Below are positions 45,701 through 57,800 of a DNA stretch of 64,000 bases, in pieces. Every line of letters starts with the position of its first letter. Positions within the stretch are counted from its first letter, which is position 1. Origin of the DNA: Eutreptiella sp. 'Long Island Sound 2002' (lineage: Eukaryota; Euglenozoa; Euglenophyceae; Eutreptiales; Eutreptiaceae); assembly GCA_964036045.1 (NCBI GenBank), contig OZ038384.1, positions 38,370,238 through 38,434,237 of the forward strand. Reading direction: 5' to 3'. The position numbers and the translations under genes are program-made. Below the pieces are notes generated by a model that saw nothing but the letters and a program-made list of their open reading frames with translations, was not told where the DNA came from and did no database searches.

Positions 45701-48700
45701 GGACCGCCTGCTGCTGCTGCTTGCTGCTGCTTGCTGCTTGCTGCTGCTAAAACGTGTTGCTTAGCCTTGGCCCCTAAAAGGTGGTGTAAAACTCCAAGTC
45801 CAACGTCAAGACTCGAACTAGGACCGAGCTGGGTCCTAGTCTTGCGTAATGCATTGGAGATCACCGTTGAAGAAAGACCGCTTGCTTTCGAGATGTGCCT
45901 CCACGGCCAGGACGATTGTCCTGAAACACGGCTCAAAAACGGCTCATTTTCACCTCAAAATGGAACACTGCGTGGCACCACGGCATGTTATATGCCGTAT
46001 TGAACACCCATTTGCCATCATTTCATAGCCCAATCACCATGGAAGAACAACGGCCCTCATTGCAAACGCCCACTTGACACACCCGCGATCGCCCTAAGTT
46101 TTCAGGACGATCGTCTTGAAAACAGCCCAAAAACGGCCCTTTTTGGACACTAAATCAGCCGTAGAACGGGCTAGACGGCTCGAAATGCAACGAAACTTGT
46201 TTGTGGTGATGCGCCTTCGCTCCCCGATCGTTTTGAGCTACTTGGATGCCAGTTTTGAGCCACGGTGTGGTCGCAAGGACTTTTGGACCTTCTGCTTGCT
46301 TGCTGCTTGCTGCTGCTGCTTGCTGCTTGCTAAAACGTGTTGCCCAGCCTTGGCCCCTAAAAGGTGGTGTAAAACCTCGACAGGGTAAACCCAGCTCGGT
46401 AATCAAGACTCGAACTAGGACCGAGCTGGGTCCTAGTCTTGCGTAATGCATGAAATGTCACCGTTGAAGAAAGACCGCTTGCTTTAGAGATCTGCCTCCA
46501 TGGTTGTCGTTGGCGATTGTCGTGAAACACGGCTGGAAAACGGCTCATTTTCACCTCAAAATGGACCACTGCGTGGCACCATGGCGTGGTACACGCCTTA
46601 TTGAACACCCATTCGCCATCCTTTGATTGCCCAATCGCCATGGAAGAACAACGGCCCTCATCGGAAACACCTACTTGGCGAAGCGGCCATGGTCTTGAAC
46701 TTTCAGGACAATCGTCCTGAAAACAACCCAAAAACGGCCATTTTGGGACACTAAATCGGCCGTAGAACGGGCTAGACGGCTCGGAACGCAACGAAACTTG
46801 TTTGTGGTGATGTGCCTTTGCTCCCCGGTCGTTTTGAGCTACTTGGATGCCGGTTTTGAGCCGCGGTGTGGTCGCAAGGACCTTTGGACCTTCTGCTGCT
46901 GCTGCTGCTTGCTGTTGCTGCTAAAACGTGTTGCTCAGCCTTGGCCCCTAAAAGGTGGTGTAAAACCTCGACAGGGTAAACCCAGCTTGGTAATCAAGAC
47001 TCGAACTAGGACCGAGCTGGGTCCCAGTCTTGCGTAATGCATTGGAGATCACCGTTCAAGAAAGACTGTTGCTTCAAAGATGTGCCTGCACGGTCAGGAC
47101 GATCGTCCTAAAACACGGCTCAAAAACGGCTCATTTTCACCTCAAAATGGACCACTGCGTGGCACCACGGCATGGTACATGCCTTATTGAACACCCATTT
47201 GCCATCCTTTGACAGCCCAATTGCCATGGAAGAACAACGGCCCTCATTGCAAACGCCCACTTGACACACCGGCGATTGTCTTGGGTTTTCAGGACAATCG
47301 TCCTGAAAACAGCCAAAAACAGCCCAAAAACGGCCATTTTTGGACACTAAATCGGCCGTAGAACGAGCTAGACGGCTCAAAACGCAACGAAACTTGTTTG
47401 TGGTGATGCGCCTTTGCTCCCCGGTCGTTTTGAGCTACTTGGATGCCAGTTTTGAGCCACGGTGTGGTCACAAGGACTTTTGGACCTTCTGCTTGCTGCT
47501 TGCTGCTTGCTGCTGCTGCTGTTGCTGCTAAAACGTGTTGCTCACCCTTGGCCCCTAAAAGGTGGTGTAAAACCTCGACAGGGCAAACCCAGCTCGGTAA
47601 TCAAGACTCAAACTAGGACCGAGCTGGGTCCTAGTCTTGCGTAACGCATGTGAAATTACCGTTGAAGAAAAGCCGCTTGCTTTAGAGATGTGCCTGCATG
47701 GTTACGGCGATTGTCCTGAAACACGGCTCAGAACCGGCTCATTTTCACCTCAAAATGGACCACCGCGTGGGAACACGGCGCGGTACACGCCTTATTGAAC
47801 ACCCATTTGCCATCCTTTAATACCCCAGTCGTCATGAAAGAACAACGGCCCTCATCAGAAACACCTGCTTGGCGCAGCGGCGATCCACCTGAACTTTCAG
47901 GACGATCGTCCTGAAAACAGCCCTGAACTTTCAGGACGATCGTCCTGAAAACAGCCGAAAACCGCCCAAAAATGGCCATTTTTGGACACTAAATGGGCCG
48001 TAGAACCGGCTAGACGGCTCAAAACGCAACGAAACTTGTTTGTGGTGATGCGCATTCGCTCCCCGGTCGTTTTGAGCTACTTGCATGCCGGTTTTGAGCC
48101 GCGGTGTGGTCGCAAGGACTTTTGGGGCGCCTGCTTGCTGCTGCTGCTTGCTGCTGCTGCTAAAACGTGTTGCTCAGCCTTGGCCCCTAAAAGGTGGTGT
48201 AAAACCTCGACAGGGTAAACCCAGCTCGGTAATCAAATGTCTATCCTCCGCACCAGATCCAGGTTGCACTGCCCATTGCAAGAACTTTTCCCTTAGAGTG
48301 AACAGGTTCGGGAGCTTCATGGCTGGATTTGGTCCCTCAAACGCCTTGTTACCTAACTTACAGTTAAAAATGAAAGAGCAGTTTTGAGCTATTTTAGGTA
48401 GCGCACTCGGCTGCAGGTCCCCTCCAGGCATATGATGCGCTATGGGCACCACATGCCCTTATTTTTCTAGTGCACCCACCATGGCAAATTCTGCCTCCGG
48501 CAACACCTTTATTTGTACCTCCATAGACCGCATGGCCAACACATGTCGCTGAGACGCGCAGCATAGAAGGTAAAAAATGGATGGAAAATGCTCCTCATAT
48601 TGCTTAGGATTTTTCAAAATGCCACCCATGTATGCTCACCAAGTCCGGCTCATGTCGCAGGGTGGATTTCAAAAATTGCAAGCAACATAGCATGGAAAAT

Positions 48701-51700
48701 TTCTTCCAAGCTTCCCGAGGCATCGTGGCCGGAAAGTTCCCAAGATATCGCTACCAATATTGGTTGCGTTTTTGGGGGCGCTCTCGCGACCAAAACTTCC
48801 CAGCGTTTTTCCAAGCCATTTTGACAACTTCCCCGGGACATCGCTACCAATATTGGTTGCATTTTTGGAGCCGCTGTCGCGACCAAAACTTCGGAGCATT
48901 TTTCCAAGCCGTTTTCAAAACATCCAAGGGTGTATCCAACATCCTTGTGCACTATAGCAGATGCCTTTGTACCTAGGCAATGCAAAGACACATGCAAAAG
49001 AACTATTCCCTCCTTTCAAAACAACACAATGTGGGGTCCACAGGATAAGAAAAAGGGGGCGGATAGTCGAGCACTTTTGAGGCCTGTGGTGTGCCGAAAT
49101 AGCTTCAGTTTTGGCCCCCAAAGCACCGTGATCTAGTCACACGTGCCAGGGGCATTTCAATGCCCTTAGCACTTGCGAGTGGATCACAATGCTTTTGGAG
49201 CCAAAATTGAAGCTATTGTTACACCCCACAGCCCCCAAAACTGCTCGACTATCCGCCCCTTTCAAAACACAACAATGTGGGGTCCACATGAGAAGAAAAA
49301 GGGGGCGGATAGTCGAGCACTTTTGAGGCCTGTGGTGTGCCAAAATAGCTTAAGTTTTGGCCCCCAAAGCACCGTGATCTAGTCACACGTGCCAGGGGCA
49401 TTGCAATGCCCTGGGCACTAGTGAGTGGATCACCATGCTTTTGCAGCCAAAATTGAAGCTATTGTCACACCCCACAGCCCCCAAAACTGCTCGACTATCC
49501 GCCCCTTTCAAAACACAACAATGTGGGTACCACATGAGAAGAAAAAGGGGGCGGATAGTCGAGCACTTTTGAGGCCTGTGGTGTGCCAAAATAGCTTAAG
49601 TTTTGGCCCCCAAAGCACCGTGATCTAGTCACACATGCCAGGGGCATTGCAATGCCCCAGGCACTGCTGCTTCTGCGGCGGGGGGGTGCCCATAGGGGGG
49701 CTGACCCCGACGGCGATGGGGATGAAGATGCCGAGGGCGATTGTGATGCAGCCGGAAGAAATTGTTGGCCCGGCGCCAACGGCAGAGATGGAGCGCGCAG
49801 CCATGGCAGCAGAGATAGTAGACATGTAGAAAAATTGCCTTACCAAAGCAGTGTATCCCCAACTCAAGGGGCCACAAAAAATGTGTGGGTTTGGAGTCCA
49901 TATCCTCAACTCAAGGGGCCACAAAGATTTTGTGGATTTGGAGTCACTCAATGTTTGGGGCCATTCAATTTGTGGATTGTTGGGTGGGTGGGTGGGTGGG
50001 GAGGGTGGGGAGGGTGGGGGGCAAAAACAGTCACGGCTAGGGAATTGTAGGTCCCAGGGACCCGAATTCTGAACCCTGTAACCCCCTGCTGGTGCACCAA
50101 GAATTTTTTGTTTCTAGTCTAGGAATTTTTTATTTCTAGTCTGATGCTTGCCATAGGTCCCAGGGACCCCAATTCTGAACCCTGACCTTCTCCACCAACT
50201 GGGTGACAGTAGTCCGAGCAAACAGAGCGACATCAAAATTGCCATGGGTCATCCAACAGGCCGCAGCGGGGCAGGAGCCGCAGGGATCTCCACAGCTTGC
50301 ACCATACCAAGAACAATCCCGCGACAAAAATCACAGATTTCTGCCCTTTCGCCTACAGCTGCAAAGCGGGCCACAACAGTTTCATGGGGGATAACTTGAA
50401 AAAATGATTGCAAACTGAGCATTGTGTCTGCAAAAGAAGAGGAATACAGGGACATCTGTGCACAGAATTATTTAATTTTTGCGCACTTTTGCGTACCGTT
50501 TTACCGTTTCCAAGGCCTGGTCCTGAACAATTAATTCATTTTTTGAATTTGTTTTTCTTTTTGCGCATAAACACACTGTGCCCACACAATTAAATATTTC
50601 CGCAAATCTTTAATATTTGCACGGTAATCTGAGGCGCCACACCATACTCACAGCTACATTTGGTAGTGGGGAGAAATCGGATTGGCACCATACCCCTCGG
50701 CCAACTGGTCCCCAAAGTGGGGAGAAATCAAAATGGCTCCAAAACCAGGGCCAAGGGGACCCATCAAGGTGGGATGAGATATTGACTGACCATTCAAATG
50801 TGAGTGGGTACACACACAAGAGGGGAAAAACCATTGTTCAGAACATTTCCCCAAATAAAATTTCTGGGTGCTGTTGACGTTGTGCCCATTTGATTGTTCC
50901 ATATTGTTGCCAAATGATATGGGTGGCTGGGTCCAAGAGGGCGGGGGGTCCGGCCTGACACATAAGAGCCCCCTGTGGTGGCATCGCTCCTCCCCCTGTC
51001 TTCAGCAACATTTACACTAGTGTAGAGGTTTAAGCTGACACAGGCACTTCCCCCCCCCCAAGGCCTTGGGCAGTCTTCTTTTCTTTAAATGCATGTTGTG
51101 ATTTCACTTTGTCCTGTTGAATGGATGTTGTGTTCTGACTGTAGCGGAAAGCACACAATAAAGTGTGAAATGAAGCAAACATCAGAATTTCCTTGTGTGT
51201 ACCAAAAATGCCCTCATTCTTTTTCTACCGTAAAATCTGATTGCCCCCCCCCCCCCCCCCGAGGATTGTTGTGTTGGATCCGGAGTCACCCTCAATATTT
51301 TGGTTCACAAATCACTAATGCCCGGGGGTTGGGGGGTCTCGAAGAATGGAAGAGCACCAATCAGAATTGCCCTTGTCACAGGACTGCGAAATGGGAGGCA
51401 GGCGGTGCACGGAGGGGTGTGCTGTGGCAAAAATGCACAATGCAGCAACGCTCAAAAGGCAGCCAAAAGCCCTCTAAAGGGGCTCCAATATTTGACAAAC
51501 TCCCCTGCTTCATTCTCCTACAACCCCGGTCTCCTGCAGCACCGGTTGCTAAATCTGCTACCTCTTAAGTGCTCATCTACCACCTGAAAATGGCATTCTC
51601 CCTCATATAAGAGGAAAAGCTCACCCTCAAATGCCAGAGTAACACTTGTCGTTGCACCCAACTCAGTGAAATTTAGATTCCCTCATTGAGGAACTTTGTT

Positions 51701-54700
51701 CTTTCATACCTCAATGAACACTTGTCCATCTTCTGCCTCCCATACTCCGTGACTCAAACCCTCAGATGGTGTCAGCTGCAGCCCAACCAAGAACTCATTG
51801 CCCTTGTTGCCTGCAATGTACCGCAAATTGTCTCCATCTGGGACGCTGATGTACACATTCTGCACCCCAGTAGTGGCCTGCAACCACTGCAGGGCTTGCT
51901 TGCACACCCCTGCAGTCTGGATCTTGGATAGCATGGGGGAAATGAGGTCGGACAGCATGGTAGCAATCTTCACAATGGCGTCAATCTGGATCGCATGCAA
52001 TAACGGGGCAGTCAGAGTGTTGGAGAGGGTTGTTGATGGTTGAGGGTTGAACCCCCCCCCTCTGGCCCCCAGGGTGACAGAAAAGGAAGGCTGACTTTCA
52101 GCCATTCATAAAATTGTGGCTGGGCAGAAGGGGGTAGGGGTGTAGGTTTGGAGAATAAGGAGAAACCAAGCAACAGCAGCGCCCTTGTACACCCCATCAC
52201 ACCCTGTCTAATCTTCAATGCCAATTGGCGCGTCAGGTGATCGCCGATCAGCATTGGTGAAATGTCAACTGATGGCAGGTCCTTGCACGCAACTGCTGTC
52301 GGTCCAAATATCGTCTGGTTACAACCTCTTTTTTTGGTTACTCAAGGTGCAAAGCGTCTTGAAACCTGTCTGTCATTGGTCACTTCCACCTTGGGGCACA
52401 ATTAAGTCTCACGATACCCTCAGAGCAAGTCCCAAAACCACTTGAACAAGGGGATGTAGAGGAGTGTTGTTGCAACGGGTCGTGCAGGGCGTGGTGTGGA
52501 GGAATGGAGAGTGTTGTAGAAACTGGTAGAGAGCGGTGGAAAATTGCAGAGGGGGGCCTGGGGGAAAAAAGCAAACAAACATACAATACTGCCTCCGGTT
52601 TTGTGGTCTGTGGACTGGCTGCCAATCACTGCAACTGTGGCAGCAACTGTCACCAACTCTCCACAAACTTCCCTTTGCACTTCTCTGCAACCCTCTGCAA
52701 CCCCAAGGGGGGGCCTTTGGGAGGCCTTTCTTTCATTTTCTTTTTGAAATACCCTGAGCCCCTACCCCCACACATCGTGCATCATGGGAGCTTACCGGAT
52801 TAAACCAGACATGGTCTTTGGCGGACATACCTGCTTGGCGGACAGTCGGCCGGCTGACAGGCTGGCCGACTGTCCGGTTTGTTCCAGCAACCCCCATATG
52901 TGCATCAGTAATAGCAACGCCACCCCCAAACCTAACGGTAATCTTACCTCAACCGTAACCATAACCATAACCATAACCGTAACTGTAACCTAGCCACAAA
53001 TGGTCGCTTCAGCTCGCTTCGCTCGACAGACGGCTCGCTTTGCTCAACGAAGGGGCCAACCCCCACACCCCCCTGAAATAACAAGACTCTTGTGGTGGCC
53101 ACAAACCGCGTTGTGCATGCACCGCCTTGTGTGTGTACCAACCTGTGTATGCACTGCATTGTGCGTGGACCGCCAAACCACCCCTTGCTTCGGCTCACTT
53201 CGCTCGAAGCGGGGGCCAGCCCCTGCACCCCCCTTATATAACAAGGCTCCTGCGGTGGCCATATACCGCCTGGTGTGTGCACCACCTTGTGTGTGCACCA
53301 CCTTGTGTATGCACTGCCTTGTGTGTGGACTGCCAAACCAACCCTTGCTTCGGCTCGCTTTGCTCAATGCGGGGGCGAGCCCCCGCACCCCACTTAAATG
53401 ACAAAGCCCTTGCGGTGGCCACAAACTGCCTTGTGTGTGCACCGCATTGTGTGTGCACCGACTCCTATGTGTATGCCCTAACCCTAACCCTGAGGGCACT
53501 TGGTAGGACCATAGTGGAATGTTGTTGGGCCATGACAATGGGGAAAAGCTATAGCGCAACGGAGGGATGGAAGGGCAGTTTTCAGCCTGATGCATGTTTA
53601 TGGAACGTGGGTGGTGACGGGGGGTAATGTTAGGGGGGGTTACCGGAATCAAATGAAGCGACATTGAGCATGACCTGGTAACCCTAACCCTAAAAAAAAA
53701 AACGTCAACCGGGGCCCTATGCGAGGCTTAGTACATAAGCACTAACACTAACCCTAATCAACACTAAATATTGGGACCGAGCTGGTGGGGGAGGGAACAT
53801 CAGCTATGACTGGTGAGGGACATCAAGAATGATTCACACATTGATGGCTCTTGACAAAAAGAAATCAACTTGCAAGTGAACCCCAACACCACGAGGCCCA
53901 CTTTCAAGGCTTTTTGGACTTCTGAGGGGCCAAAATGCCCCAAAATGGGCTCAAAATGGGCTCATTTCACCCGTTTGTGCACCCCAAATGGTCTAGGATG
54001 AGGTTTGGAAAAATGCGTTTTTGACCCATTTTTGGTCCCAAAACAGCCCATTTTCAAGGCATTTTGGGATTTTCGGAGGACCAAAATGGGCCACCACAAG
54101 CTCAAAACGGTCCAAAAACACTTGTTTTAGCGTCGCACATGGTCTAGGATCATTTTTGAGAAAAGTCATCTTTTTGCCCCTACTGGACCCGGACCCTGTT
54201 AACCCATTTGGGCACCCACCTGTTTGGGCTTGAGCTTGCAACTTGCCGCAGCCTAGTGGGCCTAGGTATTGGGGTCTAGGCGTCCGTTTGGGCAATTCTG
54301 AGGGGTGGAAACCACAAAAAGTGGGGGGTTGCGGGTGGAGTAGGTGCCCTCGGAATCGCATTTTGAGCCATGTAGCCCAAGATATGGCCTATTCTTGGTT
54401 TGTGGCTGTCGGCACTTGGAGCTTCTGGGGCCTTTTTGGCCGTTTCCGGGACATATCATGGAGTTAGAGGGCCGCAAAGAGCTCGTTGATGCGGGGAAGT
54501 CAAGCCGCACGTGGGGTGTATCCACCGTTTCCCTTCGTTTGGCCGTTGGGAATGTGTTCCAGGGCTTTTTCGGCCCAAAAATGGCTGTTTTTGGCCCTAA
54601 ACTGCAGCTTTTGAAACCGAGGTCCGCCACTTGCGAATCCCGTTCCCGGCCGCCACCGTTGAGTTTCTTGCTCAAACTTTGTGTGATTGTACTTCACACC

Positions 54701-54800
54701 CATAGGTATCATCCACCAAAATTTCACCCGAATCTGAAGCCCCACGACGGAGTTCTGATTTTTCCCCATTTCGCGCGTGCTGCTGCTTGCTGCTTGCTGC

Positions 54801-54832
<32 letters not shown>

Positions 54833-57800
54833 AAACCTGGTAGGTCCACCCTAGACACTAAAAAGGGTTATAAAACCAAGACTGGTTTCACCAGCTCGGT
54901 GAACCAAGGCAGTATGTCCGCCGAGCCGGTAAGTCCGGCGAACCCATGTCCGTTTTGTTCCATCAAGCCCATCGCGGGCTTCAGCACAGATAGCCGTAGG
55001 CTTACCACCAACTGCCGTTGTATTGCAGAGGGCTGCACACAGCAACCACTCTTCGATGTACTGGGAGAACGCCACTATTTCGAGGAGGACAGAGGAGGGG
55101 GAGCGTCAGTTGCGCAGAAGTTGGCCAAATAAGTTGCGCAGGGGTTGGCCAAATAAGTGTCCAAAATTGCCACCGTACCCTGTGGCTTTACCCTCATCCC
55201 GCAGATCGCCGCCCGTCACACGTAACATGCAACTCATCTGCAGGTTCTGCAACCTCTGCACACTCTTGACTACAGTACATGCCCCCATGGCGTGCAGCCC
55301 ACGTGCAGCATGCCTGTTCCTGGCTCAGCCCTGGATCTGCTGGTGCCTCCACACCCAAAATGGCAAACGGAGCGCTGCCTGCCTTCCCACCAATGGCCGC
55401 AACCAAGAGGCAATCCTCTTGTTTGGTACCGTCCCCATCGTACAATTCCACGTTGTCACTCTTGGACACATCTTCACAGTACAGATATGGCTTGGCCTCC
55501 TCCCCAAAAAGCCCAAAGGACAGGGGCTTGTTGACACTTGCAAGCTGTTTGCCTAAATGATAAATCATAGAATGTTGGGATGAGGGGAACCATGTCGCAC
55601 CGAGATCCAGCATGGGGTTCCTTGCACAAGCCAGCGCTAGAGCATGGTGATGCTGTGTGGCCATTGGAGGCAAAGAAAGGAAATGCACATGACCAGTTGC
55701 AGGTTCAAACCAGGAAAAAAAAATACCTCATCAAGGCCTAAATTGGTCCCACTCCCTTTGCACTGGCTGGAAAATAAAAATTACAGGGCACAGGGGGGGA
55801 TACAAAATCCTAGAAACCCTGAGACAGCTGCCAACAACCGTCAACTGGTCATCAGTTGACCACTGACTGTCAGTGGTTGGAGGCAGTGGCAGTCCCAGAC
55901 TGTCCTAAATGAAAAAAAAGTGCCCCTGGTGGAGATGCAACGAAAAAGGAGGCTGGTGGTGCACAGAGTGACTGCAAAGTTGGTGGTTCTGGTGTTGGCG
56001 GTCTGCTCTGCCAGGGTGCAGTCCCGAACGGATGGTGTCCATAGCGTTGGGATAATGGAGGATGCATGGGCAAAGGCAGATGGGCAGGCAAAGCCTCATA
56101 AATGCACCAACAGGGGGGGGGGGCTTTTTGCACAACGCAAGTGCCGCAGGGTAGGAGTAATGTACTGAATTGTGAACTTTAAGGGCACTTTTGCAAGCCA
56201 TTTCCCGGGCACAATGTAGTAACGAGACAACGTCTAAATGGGCTGATACACCAACTGAACATCATCAAGGACACTTGATGGATCATTTGTGTACAATCTC
56301 CAAGCCCTGGTATGATGACGCAAACACAGGCCATGCCGCCGGAAACATCTTCTCCAAAGGCAGGGATCTTGGTGCAATGCTGGCACTCGGCTCTGGGGTG
56401 CACCCATCCCAGCAGAACATACCAATCATGAAAGAATGCCGCCCCAGCTGGTGTTCTCCAGGGTTCGCATCCTTGCTGCCATACATCTTGCCACCTGGGA
56501 GTGTGAGATGCAGAGGAAACCTGACTGCATTTGTACAATATTGGACCACTGGACATCATTGGACACTTGTTATACCCTGCCGCAACAAAACTACCAGCGT
56601 GGTTATATCCCCTGGACAGGAATGGTTGTGGTGTTGAAGCATACGTTGGACTCCGGGGTGCTCATTCAGATCTTAACTTGGCTCAGCCAATCCCCCCCCG
56701 GCGCGCCCTCCCCTTTCTCTGCACACACAATAATGCCAATTGGTTTTGTCGGGTCTTCAATGTCTCTTCTTCATCACTGCCTTGCTCTCTCTTCCTCTCA
56801 CATTATGCACCCAAAGCAGATGTCTAGCAGTTGCTTGTGAACAAGCATGCAAATTTGCCACTTCAGCAAATCAAGCACTGGCCATGCCATTTTCTTCGGC
56901 ATGTCAATGGGTTGGTGGGGGCAGGTGGACTGAAACAAACCTTACACCCAACCAAGTTGGCCCCAGGGCATCCCAAAACATACAATGGCCCCTTCGCAAC
57001 ATCCTCCGCCTAGGAAAAATCACTTGTGACATGTTGTGGATAAATGCCTGAGTGGTGTGGGCCTGTAGCAAACTTTGCAGCATCCTCAGCTCGTACCTTT
57101 ACGTCACAAAAGGCTTCGACTTTAAGTGAGAAATGGGCATCATCGCTGAACATAGCTCAGGCAGAAGTCATGCGACAAACCTGCAAACTGGTAAACAACG
57201 GAGAGCAGTTCCTGCGGACGATCAGGCATGGCGATGTATGCATTCATTCCGTTGTCATTCAGGTACTTTGCAATGGCTTGCAAGCCCGTCTGCATGATCT
57301 GAACAGATTGAATTGGGGGGGCAGTGCTTGGTATCAGCTGAGGTCCTGCCTGCCGCAGCCCCCGTATCAGCTGCTTAATATCACTACCAAAACCTGTGTC
57401 AACCCCTGTGCCAGTTGCACACCAGCCCCGACTCCATATTACTGGCCCTGGCCAAAATTAGCCTTGAAAGTGACCCATGCAAGTCCCACCTTTGTGCGTG
57501 GTGTTTGACTGCCATGCATAACCTTGGGCACCCTCATGATGATGAATAATGATGAATGGGAATGTTTGCAAGCCATTTTAGCAGCACCAACACCCTTCAT
57601 TGGCGCTCAGGAGTGGTGCACTGTGCACATGCTCGGGTAGGGTCAGCAAGCTGGTGGAACCAGTAACGCTTTATAACCCTCTGTAGGGTCAAGTGGAGCT
57701 ACTCGTTTTAGCAAGCAAGAGCAAAAGCAACAACAGGGAACAAGCAGCAGCATGTGCGAAGTGGGCAAAATCAGAAATCGGTTGTGGTGGTTTGAATTTG

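Larger units (their letters stand above)
44043..48452 (-). pseudogene. Retroelement 2: reverse transcriptase/RNase H, interrupted by a 3.0-kb tandem array
   Basis: On the minus strand, 48,452-48,237 encodes the RT fingers (CSFIFNCKLGNKAFEG, MKLPNLFTLREKFLQ). Coding resumes at 45,215 with KLDLTNCYPSLKLP (motif A), LPFGWRFSPP (motif B) and FDHYLDDLSSD (catalytic YLDD near 44,965), then a frameshift, GFVISQKSVLEPVKASEWLG and a thumb. RNase H ends near 44,116 with MLQDNMQAVWN, then VVYIPSEMQPADPLSR. Between the two RT parts lies the array at 45,216-48,229. With the array and one 7-base repeat removed, the frame rejoins exactly. It belongs to the same family as element 1 and sits in intron 7 of the GAF gene, same strand. 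Confidence 0.8.

Noticed and set aside
45500-48218. Many ORFs of 60-146 residues in the tandem array
   Set aside because: The same peptides recur in every unit in different frames; no start or composition suggests a gene.
49635-49829. Small membrane protein (ITIALGIFIPIAVGV segment) on the minus strand
   Set aside because: A competing plus-strand frame is equally plausible, and there is no targeting signal, partner or splice context.
50187-50428. Minus-strand block with good splice sites (SFFQVIPHETVVARFAAVG) as a further GAF-gene exon
   Set aside because: It would fall between exons 7 and 8, but those two join directly into a continuous GAF strand matching exon 6; the block also needs an internal frameshift to reach its donor.
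53476-53700. A chromosome end or telomere
   Set aside because: Only two or three CCCTAA units at a time, embedded in ordinary repeats on both sides.
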